A stretch of DNA of 64,000 bases from Symsagittifera roscoffensis (GCF_963678635.1 NC_087064.1:58600338-58664337), one strand, 5' to 3'; positions 13,191-26,456 are shown, counted from the stretch's first letter. Made by a program: numbers and translations. The notes: generated from the letters alone by a model not told the origin.

Positions 13191-13615
13191 GCTCTCTGGT
13201 TCATTCATCCTGTTGGAAATCTGTTCATGTTGCTCAACCATCCGAACCATGATCATAGTCAGGGCTTCCTCCATTGATACCCTGTCATCGACCAATGGAG
13301 TCAAGAGTTGTGGTGTAACCTTATTTGTTACAGGCAGTTTGGTGCTAGTTGAAACTCGCGCCCGCTTCTATCTGTCTCAAAGATCTTTCGCACTCCGTCT
13401 CCAATCTCCCAGTGTAGCCCCTAGCTTGGTGACCGTAGCCGCTTCAGCATGCGCGTCAGAATTGGCTGTTGTCAGGAAATCGCTAGAATGTTACATCCCA
13501 ATCGAAGCCGTGTTAATCATTCTGGCTGTAAAAAACTGGTCGGAAGAGCCGTCCTCCAAAATGAGATGCAACGTGTCTTCATGCCTTGAACTGTTGAAGC
13601 TCAATTAGGATCCAA
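11063..13615 (-). pseudogene. Inverted protease and gag relic
   Basis: The minus strand reads gag then protease, with the gag end at 13,615 and the protease end at 11,063. Minus-strand open pieces at 12,660-13,097 (coiled coil) and 11,558-11,845 (zinc-knuckle region) match the plus-strand relic at 7,066-9,780. A short deletion lies near 11,420 compared with the sister block at 35,283. Its twin at 20,361-22,890 is nearly identical. Confidence 0.85.
13124..13189 (-). repeat. (CT)n microsatellite (GA on gag sense strand)
   Basis: A CT run with one CA interruption lies at the homologous gag position in the inverted copy. Confidence 0.95.
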
Positions 13616-14300
13616 AGTTATCAAAAATTTTGACTTTTTCTTTCCTGCTCATTGTTGAAATCTCTTTGCATCTGTTTTTTTCTTTGCCGTTCAGAAGTTC
13701 AAAAACTTTTCTTTTCTTCAAACCGTCTTTGCTTCTTGCTTGCATCCAGCTGTAATACTCCAAGTCTTTCTCTTTTGATATCGACTCTTTTGGTCTTGGT
13801 GTCCATCGGCACGTCAAGGCCATCCATACGCTGTTGGAGGCAGTCCTCCAACAACTCTGCTCTTCCACTCTGTGTTCTCTATTCCTTCAGAAGCTGTTGT
13901 TGAGGCACATTCTCACTTTTTTTCTAGGATCTCTTTCAACAAATTTCTTATTCTCTGCCGTCACAATCATCTCTTTTCAAAGTTCTCTTCGCAGCATTGG
14001 TCACTGCATTCTGATGGGTCACGAGAGCTTGTTTGAAAGCTCCTGACCTGATGTCAAGCTGAAACGACCCTGTACACTTTTCTATACTTCTTTCAAAGTA
14101 TCAATTATAGTTTATTTTTGGTTCTTCCAGGAACTGCGGTAATTTTTTTACAGAGCAAACCGTATTATTTTTCTGATATCCATGCAAGTCTCACACAATT
14201 TAATACGGAGAATGGTTGATCTACTGAAGTTGTGGTGCTTTTCATATCCACTGCTACAAAGTGTACCGCGCTTTGGCATATATGAGTCACACTTGAACCC
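13616..14300 (-). pseudogene. Inverted second-ORF tail relic
   Basis: On the minus strand this matches 57,610-57,850 and then 58,410-58,890, and is followed by the same join to gag as at 7,066. Minus-strand 14,165-14,359 keeps the HFVAVD and CVRLAWISEK matches. At about 14,300 it abuts RNase H sequence, an internal deletion join specific to the inverted blocks (also at about 23,585). Confidence 0.78.
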
Positions 14301-15440
14301 CTTACGTATCGGCATCTTTTTTGTATGCTATGGGACAGAGAACAATTCTCCCGTTTCATTATTGATCCCGAAGCAAAAATCTTGAGGTACGGACGAATGA
14401 AGCATCAGTATCTATATTCGACGCACCTGCTTTTTTCCGTAGGCACTCCCGGAAATGTTGCTCTGCGCAAGTTTTTTCTTTCTACATTCCCGAAAGAAGC
14501 CTGAGTTTTTTTTCGTTCCACTGACAATTTTTCTCTTTGTTGCCCATCAGTTGTTGCGTGGGATAGAACCTACCTGCATAGCCTTTAAAAAATTCTCTGT
14601 AGTGTTGTGCGAATCCCAAAAAGCTCATTCACTGCGTTGTTTTTCGGGAATTTTCCATGTCAGCACGGCATCCACTTCATTTGGATGAACTCTGTCGCAA
14701 TTTTTTAAACTCATCCTTCCCATCTAATTTAAAGAGCCTAAAATAATCTCGTTTTGAGCTTTTGTTTTTCAAGAGTGCTCTCTTCGTGCAGTCGCACACA
14801 TCATCAAGTCTGTCAATGTGTTCTCTAGATGTGTGCCTCTATCGCCATCTCGCCCCTATAGCACCTTAAGAGATCACCGTAATTCCTTTTAGCCTGGGTC
14901 AGAGCTTGAGCCATGAGTCGCTAAATAGTTGCTGTTGCATTGCACAAACCGAAAAGCATCCTTTTCCATCTTTACAAAACACTATCCAACGCGAAAACCT
15001 CCTTGTTCTATTTTCTTAATGGCTTTGTCCAAATTATGGCCATAATCCATCCGTGGTATAGGATACGCATCGCTTAGAATATTAGCATTTAGCTATCAGA
15101 AGTCGTCCACAGCTGTCCACCTTTCTTTTTCGTCATGACGTATCCACAAACAGAAGACTAATTCTAAGGTTCTGTCATGTAGTTTTCTAGTAACAATTGT
15201 ATCTCGGCCCGGCATACCTCTGTTTTATGAGATTTGCCTAGCACCTTCCCTGTGGGCAACCCTCCCTTGTTCAAATTCTTTCACACCTTGTGTCTGCTTT
15301 ATGTTTCGAGATACCGTTTGTAATTCGAAACTGGACTCATCATTTAAAATTATGTATCACTTAACTTGATTATCACTAAGGCAGCTGCCTCAAGTGCTTG
15401 ATGTACCCGAAAATAATCAAACCAGAAATGCCTTTACAAT
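14301..15440 (-). pseudogene. Inverted RT-RNase H relic, from a diverged subfamily
   Basis: Read on the minus strand this covers about 44,190-45,330 of the better element: RT fingers (near 15,120), the FGLCNAT motif (near 14,940), the GFA..YREF motif (near 14,610) and the RNase H DTDAS start (near 14,415). The overlapping RT N-terminal part differs clearly from the relic at 10,740-11,062, so two subfamilies contributed. Stops and frameshifts are frequent. Confidence 0.78.
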
Positions 15441-16075
15441 GGTTCAAATCAACTATTTAAAAGCGTGTTTCAAATAATCAACCTTGAATCTAATGCTGAA
15501 CTTGCAAGAGGCAACCCTTGGTACCTCACACTTGATATTAGGCGATAGCCTGGCGAGCGTGCCAAAAGTTAAGGACAGCATGAATAACCACAGTGATAGC
15601 GCTTGGAAGCGCAACCATCGCCAGTTAGATAAGACGATTGACGTCCTGAATGCATGAAAAAAAAGCCAGCGTGGTAATTTTAGTGTGCACCAACAAAAGC
15701 TCCAGGAATCTGCATTCGTAAGAAGCGCGATGGGAAGAAATGTTAGTCTGCCTATTGACAGCAATTTAAGAGAAGATGCAATACTAAGTTCTAACGATCT
15801 ATTCTATAACAATGAATACGAGAACGCACCTGGCCACAGCGCTTAGGCAGAATGAACTAACATTGAGGTGGAACCAACCATGCGTAACCTGGCAAGCGGC
15901 AATGCTTGCCGACGTGTATTGATGGATCCGGAATATGAGTTGAGGACGACGGATCACATTATAAATTTGCAGTGTGAGTTGAGAACGACGGTTCAGTCCA
16001 TTTAAACAGTCGACGGCATAGAGCTCAAGATCGATGCTCAATGCTTCTTTTTGTGATAACCGGTTCATGGACCAA
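15441..16075 (+). pseudogene. SGNH N-terminal block relic
   Basis: Plus-strand DNA matches 50,960-51,500. The GDS nucleophile motif is still readable (TTAGGCGATAGCCTG, about 15,537), while the GTND motif has decayed to Cys-Thr-Asn-Lys (about 15,683). The nearby partner at 24,726-25,345 is almost identical. The order relative to its neighbours is scrambled, with pol-linker sequence following in inverted orientation. Confidence 0.75.
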
Positions 16076-16329
16076 TTTTACAGTGCTATCGGTTCCAGAT
16101 CAGTGGCCGCGTTAGTCCAAATAGGACGCGTTAAACTTTTTCATTCAAAGTTTTGAATCAATCACGCTCGACATGTTTTTTAAAAGTTTCCTGTCCAAAT
16201 CCTTTGCCTTTTTTTCTAAAATTAAGAATTGAAAGATCAATTCAGAAACATCTGAGCTCAATCATGATCTTCTGTCAAAAAAAAGTTTCTGCTTCCAATT
16301 TCTTCGACGTTTCTACTTTTGTTCAATTG
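16076..16329 (-). pseudogene. Short inverted pol-linker fragment
   Basis: The minus strand matches about 46,450-46,660 of the linker. Compared with the longer copy at 25,346-26,456 it lacks about 850 bp, deleted cleanly between the CAATTGCTG and CACTATACC stretches. Confidence 0.7.
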
Positions 16330-18886
16330 CTGTTCACTATACCAAGAAACACAAGAACGCAACTGACCACAACGCTTAGACATATTTATCGAACAGTGAG
16401 GCCGAACCAAAACTGCGTAACCTGGCAAGTTGCAATTCTGGACGATTTGTTTTGATGGATCACGAGTATGAGTAGAGGATGACAGATCAGATGATGGGTT
16501 GCACTATGAGTTGAGAACGACGGATCAGCCCAGGCTTACATTCGACGGCATCCACGTTGACAATTTGGAAGGGCAAGCCTGGATAAACCATGTGTTCCAG
16601 GAAAAATTGGATGTACCTAAGTCGAGCTAACTAATACAGGGGTCTTGAGTGCCGAAGAACTAATGAATGAGCCATCTCTATCTTTGCGCTTCCTATTCTG
16701 AAGACGCGTCTGGGATCAGTAGTAGCGGTAACACAAACAGCACGCAGCTCGCGTAATCAAGAACAGAGATCAGATGTGATAGAAAGACTGGGCAAAAGTG
16801 CCCTTAGGAGGACAAAACATCCAAGACGCAGACTGGGTCCAATTAATGAAACCGAAACTTCTCGACTTTCTAGATCGGAGACGCTGGTGAATAAATTGAA
16901 AAGGAGGATCTATTGAAACTGAATCTTCAAGTGGTCAGATTTGCTTTGGAAGCTTAGCGAAATCCGAACGGTGTATTTTTGTCGGCCAAGGGATTATACA
17001 AGTATGAAGGAGTAGACTGGCTGATGGCAGCCGAAGTTGTTTTCAGCTCAACGACCGCATTTAAACTGTCCGATCTTGAGGGACTGCCGTCGTGTAACAC
17101 CATGAGTCTGTTCAATGCCCCAAACACTGCAGGACGTGAGGGTAAAACATGATGATCAAAGAGGAGACGAGAAGACAGAAAGATTCTCAAAAAAGAGAGC
17201 CCCCAACGGACAACATGAGAAAAAGACCAAGCAAGAGAGAAACCCGCGTGCTCACGTCAAGGAAGAGAGAGCGTATCCAAAATAAGTGGAACAGAATGTT
17301 GACATGCAGCGTTACGGCGACTGGAAAATCAAGATATTTAAAAGGAACAAGGAGGAATTGCCAGCGTGGTAAATACAATGTGCACCAAAAATATGTTCAG
17401 GAATCCGGACTCTGAAGAACTGCGATGGTAAGAAAGGTTAGTCTGCCTATTGACAGCAATTTGGCACAAAAGCCAATACTATGTGCTAAAGATCTGCGTT
17501 AGACCAATAAATGCGAGAACGCACCTGGCTGCAGCGCGTGGGAAGAATGAAGGAACCGCAACCGTGAGGTGGAACAAATCGCTCGTAACCTGGCAAGCTG
17601 CAATGCTGGACGATGTGTGTTGATTGATGTGGAATATGAGCTGAGGACGACGGATCAGTCCAGGTTTACAGTCGATGGCATCCCTTTTCACACTGTAGAA
17701 GGGCAAGCCTGCATAAACCATGTGTTCCAGGAATCATTGGGCGTACTGGATATCCAGCTTTTTGATACAGGGGCCTCGATTGCTGAAGAAACAACGAATG
17801 TGCCATCTCTACCTTTCTGCCTCCTAGTCTGAAGACGCGTCTGGGATCAGTTCCAGCAGTAACACAAACATACGGAGCTCGCGTTATCAAAAACAGAGAT
17901 CAAACGTGATGGAAAGACAGGGAAAAAGTGCCGCTAGGAGAACAATATATCCAAGACGCAGACTGGGTGCAGTTAATCAAACCGAAACGCCTCCTAATTC
18001 CAGGTCTGAGACGCCGGTGACTAGAGCAGAGAGGCGCCCGGATCGTGGCTCGCTAATGTGGTAAAGACCAAAACCTTCTTTATGGCACATCTACAAGCGG
18101 GATCTAATGAAATGTAATCTTAAAATGATCAGCTTTGCTTTGGACGCTGCGTGAATGCTGGATGGTGCGAACTGTTCGGTCAATGGAATACACTCGGTTG
18201 GTGGAGTAGATTGGCTGATGGCTGCTCAAATCAATTTTTGCTCAATTACCGCATTAAAACTAGCCTACCTTGAGGGACTGTCCTCGAAGAACACGATGGG
18301 GCCAGTCAATGCCCGAACACTGCAGGACCTGAGCGTAAAACATGAAGAAATGAGAAGGCAGGAAGATTCTTAAAGAAGATAGACCCAGCAGACAACATGC
18401 GAAGTTTCGAAGATGTCGAAGATTTCGGAGAGAATGTGTGACGCAACGTAGGCGGCATGTTACTACTCGCCAATTTGTGCCTAGTCAAAAGGGCTGATCC
18501 TCTGGTATTGATTAGGGGATTCAGTGAATTTTCGAAAAACTTCCTGAGCCCGAAATGACAGCCCTAATTTTTCAATAATTTTTTCCGTGATAGTAAGGGA
18601 GAAATAGAAAGGGAACACGTCGAATCATGCCCAAAAGTGTGAAAGCTTAAGCCCTATGACAAAACAAACGGAAATTTGACACAAATCACTGGACATTGAC
18701 CGTACATCAAAGAGTGAAGAAGGATACGGAAGACTGGAAAGACTTCGGGAAACTGCCTGAGGAAAAACTAGAATATACTCTTATCGGAAGACTCTTACTC
18801 GGAGCAGACTCCGAAGTCACGCCCCAAGATTGAGAGCACATGAAACTAACCAAAGAATAGCGGCGAGCTTCCCGATACGATGGATC
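16330..18886 (+). pseudogene. Second-ORF relic, second array unit, cut by assembly gap
   Basis: This is nearly identical to 868-3,420, including the internal tandem duplication and the deletion equal to 52,200-53,820. It ends abruptly in the run of Ns, where its siblings continue with about 6.4 kb of second-ORF and gag sequence. Confidence 0.85.
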
Positions 18887-19086
18887 NNNNNNNNNNNNNN
18901 NNNNNNNNNNNNNNNNNNNNNNNNNNNNNNNNNNNNNNNNNNNNNNNNNNNNNNNNNNNNNNNNNNNNNNNNNNNNNNNNNNNNNNNNNNNNNNNNNNNN
19001 NNNNNNNNNNNNNNNNNNNNNNNNNNNNNNNNNNNNNNNNNNNNNNNNNNNNNNNNNNNNNNNNNNNNNNNNNNNNNNNNNNNNNN
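18887..19086. other. Assembly gap (200 N)
   Basis: Exactly 200 Ns, the size commonly used for a gap of unknown length. The flanks match 3,420 and 9,787 of the first unit, so the true missing sequence is probably about 6.4 kb of repeat. Confidence 0.98.
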
Positions 19087-20360
19087 CTTATGTCACGATA
19101 GACAATGATCAAATAGGAAAGATATATTTGGGTCAAGAAGAGTTGAAGGTCCGCAGGATTGGTCATGACGCCTTGATGGAAGAAGATCTGGTGCACATTG
19201 GATACGAAGCAGGGAAGGGAATAGGAGGCACAAGACTCCTAGGCACAGGAGCGGCATTCAGAGTGATTCTGATAAAAAAAAATTGGGAAAGGAAATGTTT
19301 TACCAGTGAAGACCTGATATTCACGAACTTAAGACTAGCAGCCGCCAATCGCAGAGCCATCTATGTGGCAGGGAGAACTCTAATAACAGTCCTCCAGATG
19401 AAAAGACGGAACCTCTGGATGGATTGGATGGATTTACTTGTGATAGAGAACCTGGATGAATGGGATCAATTCATCATAGGCTTGATTTTGTCAGGATTTC
19501 CGAGAAGACGACTAATCATAGTAATGGACTGATAAAAACAAAAAACACAAACAGGAAATATGTTAAACGCCAGTAAATCGGCTTAATTAATGAGAATAGA
19601 TACAATTTTTTAGACAGAAAATTAAAATTACACCCTAGGAAGTTATTGTTGCGTTTTTTAGGATGAGAAAATTAAATCCATTGCGCGATAATCAGCAGAT
19701 TATCTTGGTAGCGACCCCAAGATTCAAAACAGTGGTTTTAGGCCGGAGCTATCCGTCACGCGAATGTGTGTTTGCATTGTTGAAGACACTATAACAACGG
19801 TTTCAATCCAACGTGGAAGGAACTTTTTTACGCTTCTGGTTTCAAAAAAAATTGATGAATTGAATTCTTCTAATACGTTATTTTCGATAAAACCTGAGAC
19901 AGATGACAGCTTGCCGAGCTGCTCAGTTTCCGAAAAGGTCATCATCATATGAGATTAGAGTCTAAAAAAGTTGGTTCTACCAGAGATAGAGTATTAAGAG
20001 GTAAGATAGCGGAGAGAGTGTTTGAGATGCTAAAGGGACTTTTTAAATAGGAACGTTAGACGTTTTTCACAACAAAAAGCTGATATTGGTTGTTTATATT
20101 GTCGAGCACGAGATAGCAACTAGAAGAGAAGGTGCCGTCCCCCACAGGAAGGAGCGAGGCGCATGGCACCGCATAAATAGGAGGCGTACCGAGTAGAGCT
20201 AAAAATGCTGCTCGAGTGCGACATGATAGAACCCTTGAAGTCACCTTCTGGCATGTGGGTCCTCATGGCCAAGAAGAAAAAAAGGGACCTGAGAATCTGC
20301 TGCAACTTTTGCTACTTAAACGCGGTGACTATAAGGGACCTGTACCCAAAACCACGCATA
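19087..20360 (+). pseudogene. Protease to RT N-terminal relic, second unit
   Basis: This matches 9,787-11,062 closely. The protease catalytic Asp is Gly (19,242). A dozen or so single-base deletions relative to the first unit lie between 19,560 and 20,360, often in short homopolymers, which may partly be consensus error beside the gap. It ends at the same inverted turnaround (about 20,361). Confidence 0.82.
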
Positions 20361-22424
20361 AGTCTAGTATAAACGCTAATCCCATCCGCATTCTAAGCAT
20401 CAGTTGATGTGGCTCGTAGACTTCCATGTAACGTCCGTGAGTTTCATGGTCCGGTATCCACCTATCATTACCAAGTCTCCGCAAAGTCTTTGGTTTAGTG
20501 CGTGGATTCTTTTTGTCTCAGATGATGATCCGCCTTAATGCCCAGATGCATCATGGTGATCTCCGAGAGTTCAGTTTAATTCCTAATTACCTGATTTCCC
20601 GCCACCGAGATTATCGTCTGTATCTTGCTGCCCTGAGACACCGTATCAAATGTCTGCCCAGTGATCACATTCAATTTCATGTTCAAGTTCTTTGGTGCCT
20701 TTGTTTCTTCCACAAAGGTGCCGTTTTCTCGACTACGGCTTGCATTTTTTTCCTGGCCAATTATTGCAGTTTTTTTCCTCCGAGATTCCACCTGGCTCAT
20801 CAAACGTGCCTTTCTAGCCTTAACGCCTGACGAAGCCTCTTCATACCCGAATGTTTTACATCCACCACCGCATCCTAAAACAGTGGACAACCCAAATGAA
20901 AATGATCCTGCAGATTGCAAAAGAAAACCTGGAGCCAAGTTTTTCTATTATTGTTCTCACGAAATATTCATGGTCAATTTCCGACGCAACTTCATCTTCG
21001 AGACCAAAACCGATTGGCTTCATCCCTTTTTTATAGATTCGACAAACGGATACATGATGATCCGTGGAACTGCAGTTCGCCCAAAAGAGTCTCTTGCCCA
21101 TGTCAACACTAGGCTTGTACCAATCCATTATTAAAATTGCCATGATTTTTTTTTGTAAAAACTTGACTTTATTTGAGGCTTCAGCAACAAATGTTCCTTG
21201 GATTTCAGTCGCAGCTCTTCCGGTGTTGGTGCATTGTTTGAGAGAGTTGTGTAAAGAGTCGCTAACATAGTCCTGAGTTCTTCGTCGCTTTTCACTCAAT
21301 CGATGAATTTTGAAGCTGCCGCCAGGTTCAATCTACTGTTTGGTTCGTCCGGTTGGCTACGCCTATTTAGCATTTCCAGGTCATCCAAGAACTTGTTTCT
21401 GGCATCTTCTTCAAATTGCCTTTGTTTTTCGAAGCGCATCATCGCGAGCCGAACTAGTTCAACAGTATTTCGAAAGTCTTCTCAGTAGTTCCCTTTGATA
21501 TTGTTTCTTCGCCATCACGCAGTTCAGGGCCGTCCCTTCTAAATTGTTGTTGAGCGTTCTGCTTTCATGTCTTTCAATTAAGTCTTCTTCTTCGAAATGC
21601 TGTTTCATGACTTCTATCCCAGTATCTATACAAATGTCAGATTTGTCCTTATAACAGCTCGGTTTCTTGAACACACTTTAAGTTTTTTGCTACGCTCATT
21701 TGTCCTGGACAAAATTGCGAGAAACGTCTCCAACGATCTGTTTAGAGATTCAAACACTGTCGCTATTGCCGTCGTATCCCGCGAACATCCCGTCTGATTG
21801 TGAGTATCAGTCATTTGAGGCTCTGGAACGTCCCTTTCTCCCAAGGCCGCTAGGTTGAGCTCTTCCCTGGTTGGATTGATTCCACCCTGAGGAATCATTT
21901 TCCCACCGGCGTAGGTTCCTCGTTTGGAGCAATTGTTTGATGCTCGCACGCTACAAGTGCAGCTCCTTGTAAATATTTGTTGATTTCATTAGTTTGTGAC
22001 TCCCGGTGGCTTTAGTTGATGGGTTATCCCTTCCTCTTGTGGATCCTTTTGATCTTCCCATATTTGAGGATTCACTGAAGTTCACTTTTGGCTCTCTGCC
22101 CGCCTCTCTCAATTGTTCTCCTTTGTTTCTTGATCCAATCCCAGTTCCCCATAGACCATCTAGTCTATCCATTATGGCTTGAAAGCCTCTTTCCATTATT
22201 GCATCTATCCTAGTATCGAGAGTCCCAAGAGTCAGCTTTTGTTGACTCCTAAGTTGCTCCATGTCAGTTTTCAACCGTCGCTCCTTTTGCTCGGCCTCTC
22301 GTGTCATTCGTGATAAGATTCTGGCCGCATTTTCATCCGTTCTCTTTTTCAAGCGCTCCTCATTGACTTCCTGTTTATTGCGATGTATCTCCCATCGCAA
22401 CCCTCTTTCTCAATGTGAACCGAC

Positions 22425-22471
<47 letters not shown>

Positions 22472-22890
22472 GCTCTCTGGTTCATTCATCCTGTTGGAAA
22501 TCTGTTCTTGTTGCTCAACCATCCGAACCATGATCATAGTCAGGGCTTCCTCCATTGATACCCTGTCATCGACCAATGGAGTCAAGAGTTGTGGTGTAAC
22601 CTTATTTGTTACAGGCAGTTTGGTGCTAGTTGAAACTCGCGCACGCTTCTATCTGTCTCAAAGATCTTTCGTACTCCGTCTCCAATCTCCCAGTGTAGCC
22701 CCTAGCTTGGTGACCGTAGCCGCTTCAGCATGCGCGTCAGAATTGGCTGTTGTCAGGAAATCGCTAGAATGTTACATCCCAATCGAAGCCGTGTTAATCA
22801 TTCTGGCTGTAAAAAACTGGTCGGAAGAGCCGTCCTCCAAAATGAGATGCAACGTGTCTTCATGCCTTGAACTGTTGAAGCTCAATTAGG
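20361..22890 (-). pseudogene. Inverted protease and gag relic, second unit
   Basis: This is a near-identical twin of 11,063-13,615. Minus-strand open pieces lie at 21,951-22,400 (coiled coil) and 20,856-21,299 (zinc-knuckle region). It shares the stop positions of the first unit. Confidence 0.85.
22427..22470 (-). repeat. (CT)n microsatellite in inverted gag relic
   Basis: A pure CT run, the shortest of the five homologous runs in the window. Confidence 0.95.
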
Positions 22891-23585
22891 ATCCAAAGTT
22901 ATCAAAAATTTTGACTTTTTCTTTCCTGCTCATTGTTGAAATCTCTTTGCATCTGTTTTTTCTTCGCCGTTGAGAAGTTCAAAAACTTTTCTTTTCTTCA
23001 AACCGTCTTTGCTTCTTGCTTGCATCCAGCTGTAATACTCCAAGTCTTTTTCTCTTTTGATATCGACTCTTTTGGTCTTGGTGTCCATCGGCACGTCAAG
23101 GCCATCCATACGCTGTTGGAGGCAGTCCTCCAACAACTCTGCTCTTCCACTCTGTGTTCTCTATTCCTTCAGAAGCTGTTGTTGAGGCAAATTCTCACTT
23201 TTTTCTAGGATCTCTTTCAACAAATTTCTTATTCTCTGCCGTCACAATCATCTGTTTTCAAAGTTCTCTTCGCAGCATTGGTCACTGCATTCTGATGTGT
23301 CACGAGAGCTTGTTTGAAAGCTCCTGACCTGATGTCAAGCTGAAACGACCCTGTACACTTTTCTATACTTCTTTCAAAGTATCAATTATAGTTCATTCTT
23401 GGTTCTTCCAGGAACTGCGGTAATTTTTTTACAGAGCAAATCGTAGTATTTTTCTGATATCCATGCAAGTCTCACACACTTTAATACGGAGAATGGTTGA
23501 TCTACTGAAGTTGTGGTGCTTTTCATATCCACTGCTACAAAGTGTACCGCGCTTTGGCATATATGAGTCACACTTGAACCCCTTA
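22891..23585 (-). pseudogene. Inverted second-ORF tail relic, second unit
   Basis: Twin of 13,616-14,300, with the same join to gag at its gag-proximal end and the same join to RNase H at the other. Minus-strand 23,386-23,640 carries the longest open piece. Confidence 0.78.
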
Positions 23586-24725
23586 CGTATCGGCATCTTT
23601 TTTGTATGCTATGGGACAGAGAACAATTCTCCCGTTTCATTATTGATCCCGAAGCAAAAATCTTGAGGTACGGACGAATGAAACATCAGTATCTATATTC
23701 GGCGCACCTGCTTTTTTCCGTAGGCACTCCCGGAAATGTTGCTTTGCGCAAGTTTTTTCTTTCTACATTCCCGAAAGAAGCCTGAGGTTTTTTCGTTCCA
23801 CTGACAATTTTTCTCTTTGTTGCCCATCAGTTGTTGCGTGGGATAGAACCTATCTGCATAGCCTTTAAAAAATTCTCTGTAGTGTTGTGCGAATCCCAAA
23901 AAGCTCATTCACTGCGTTGTTTTTCGGGAATTTTCCATGTCAGCACGGCATCCACTTCATTTGGATGAACTCTGTCGCGATTTTTTAAATTCATCCTTCC
24001 CATCTAATTTAAAGAGCCTAAATTAATCTCGTTTTGAGCTTTTGTTTTTCAAGAGTGCTCTCTTCGTGCAGTCGCACACATCATCAAGTCTGTCAATGTG
24101 TTCTCTACATGTGTGCCTCTATCGCCATCTCGCCCCTATAGCACCTTAAGAGATCACCGTAATTCCTTTTAGCCTGGGTCAGAGCTTGAACCATGAGTCG
24201 CTAAATAGTTGCTGTTGCATTGCACAAACCGAAAAGCATCCTTTTCCATCTTTACAAAACACTATCCAACGCGAAAACCTCCTTGTTCTATTTTCTTAAT
24301 GGCTTTCTCCAAATTTTGGCCATAATCCATCCGTGGTATAGGATACGCATCGCTTAGAATATTAGCATTTAGCTATCAGAAGTCGTCCACAGCTGTCCAC
24401 CTTTCTTTTTCGTCATGACGTATCCACAAACAAAAGACTAGTTCTAAGGTTCTGTCATGTAGTTTTCTAGTAACAATTGTATCTCGGCCCGGCATACCTC
24501 TGTTTTATGAGATTTGCCTAGCACCTTCCCTGTGGGCAACCCTCCCTTCTTCAAATTCTTTCACACCTTGTATCTGCTTTATGTTTCGAGATACCGTTTG
24601 TAATTCGAAACTTGACTCAGCATTTAAAATTATGTATCACTTAACTTGATTATCACTAAGGCAGCTGCCTCGAGTGCTTGATGTACCCGAAAATAATCAA
24701 ACCCGAAATGCCTTTACAATGGTTT
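23586..24725 (-). pseudogene. Inverted RT-RNase H relic, second unit
   Basis: Twin of 14,301-15,440. The minus-strand open piece 23,693-23,908 shows the MSFLGFA..YREF motif found at 45,010-45,060 in the better element. The frame is broken in many places. Confidence 0.8.
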
Positions 24726-25345
24726 AACTCAACTATTTAAGAGCGTGTTTCAAAGAATGAACCTTGAATCTAATGCTGAACTTGCAAGAGGCAACCCTTG
24801 GTACCTCACACTTGATATTAGGCGATAGCCTGGCGAGCGTGCCAAAAATTAAGGACAGCATGAATAACCACAGTGATAGCGCTTGGAAGCGCAACCATCG
24901 CCAGTTAGATAAGACGATTGACGTCCTGAATGCATGAAAAAAAAGCCAGCGTGGTAATTTTAGTGTGCATCAACAAAAGCTCCAGGAATCTGCATTCTTA
25001 AGAAGCGCGATGGGAAGAAATGTTAGTCTGCCTATTGACAGCAATTTAAGAGAAGATGCAATACTAAGTTCTAACGATCTATTCTATAACAATGAATACG
25101 AGAACGCACCTGGCCACAGCGCTTAGGCAGAATGAACTAACATTGAGGTGGAACCAATCATGCGTAACCTGGCTAGCGGCAATAATTGCCGACGTGTATT
25201 GATGGATCCGGAATATGAGTTGAGGACGACGGATCACATTATATATTTGCAGTGAGAGTTGAGAACGACGGTTCAGTCCATTTATACAGTCGACGGCATA
25301 GAGCTCAAGATCGATGCTCAATGCTTCTTTTTGTGATAACCGGTT
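24726..25345 (+). pseudogene. SGNH N-terminal block relic, second unit
   Basis: Twin of 15,441-16,075, matching 50,960-51,500. The GDS codons remain near 24,817. Confidence 0.75.
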
Positions 25346-26456
25346 CATGGACCAATTTTACAATGCTATCGGTTCCAGATCAGTGGCCGCGTTAGTCCAA
25401 AAAGGACGCGTTAAACTTTTTCATTCAAAGTTTTGAATCAATCACGCTCGACATGTTTTTTAAAAGTTTCCTGTCCAAATCTTTTGCCTTTTTTTCTAAA
25501 ATTAAGAATTGAAAGATCAATTCAGAAACATCTGAGCTCAATCATGATCTTCTGTCTAAAAAAGTTTCTGCTTCCAATTTCTTCAACGTTTCCACTTTTG
25601 TTCAATTGCTGTGTGGTCGGAGGAGGGAGCGTTTAAAGTTTAGAACCCGTTTCCGTTTTCATTGGATTGATGCATCCAACTAAAATCCCCAGACAAAACC
25701 TTGTTCGCGGGTCTTGTCTGTTTGTCTCTCAATATTCCCATCGACGGACTGCCCGGACAAAGTTTCATCTTCCGAGTCGTTGGTTGCAGCTTCGTCAGAC
25801 ATCTGATCGCTTGTAAAAAAAAAACTGATTGTTTTCTTCTGATCCTTAATCCCTTCTACCCTTGTTCTAATTGAAGTTTTGATCCACACAATCTGGGGGA
25901 TAGAGGAGATTACTTGCGGAACCAGCATCCTGCAATCTCGCTCCGCCTTCCGGTGTTGAGGTCTTCTTTGATCGATTGGATTTTTTTTGCTAAGCGCAAA
26001 AAAAATTTATCGCTGCCCTCCACTCTGGCTCATCATTTGCAACCTCTCTTTATTTCGGACTAATTACTGATTGAGCAACCGCGTCACCACCGGTGCGACG
26101 TGCTATTTACAGCAAAGAGAGCTTGTTGATGTTGACAAGAGTGAGCTCATGTTGCACCATTTTTCAGCGCAATTAAGAATCATAGGGAATGGCGTCAATT
26201 TTAGCTAGGATCTTGATTTCAGCTGATTTTTGTATTTGCAGTTCGGAGTGTTCGGTATGGGAATAAGTGCCTAACAGTTTTCGTTGTCAGTCATTGAGAG
26301 CTCTGATTTTCTCTCTGGCTGGTTGGATAGTTTTTTTTGTTTTTACTGTTCAGAAAACTCGTCTCCTTACTCAGGCCTGTCATCCAACTGAACTACCCAG
26401 CGACCTTTCTCACTCTGGCTCATAATTTATGACTTCAGCCTGAATAATGTATTGCA
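25346..26456 (-). pseudogene. Inverted pol-linker relic (RNase H end to linker)
   Basis: This is the longest linker relic. Minus-strand 25,680-25,928 retains SSIPQ, the basic segment, and a LSG motif like the repeated LSGE of the better element. It spans the equal of about 45,540-46,660. Positions 25,607-26,456 are nearly identical to 1-867, which places the window's left edge inside an earlier array unit. Confidence 0.78.
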
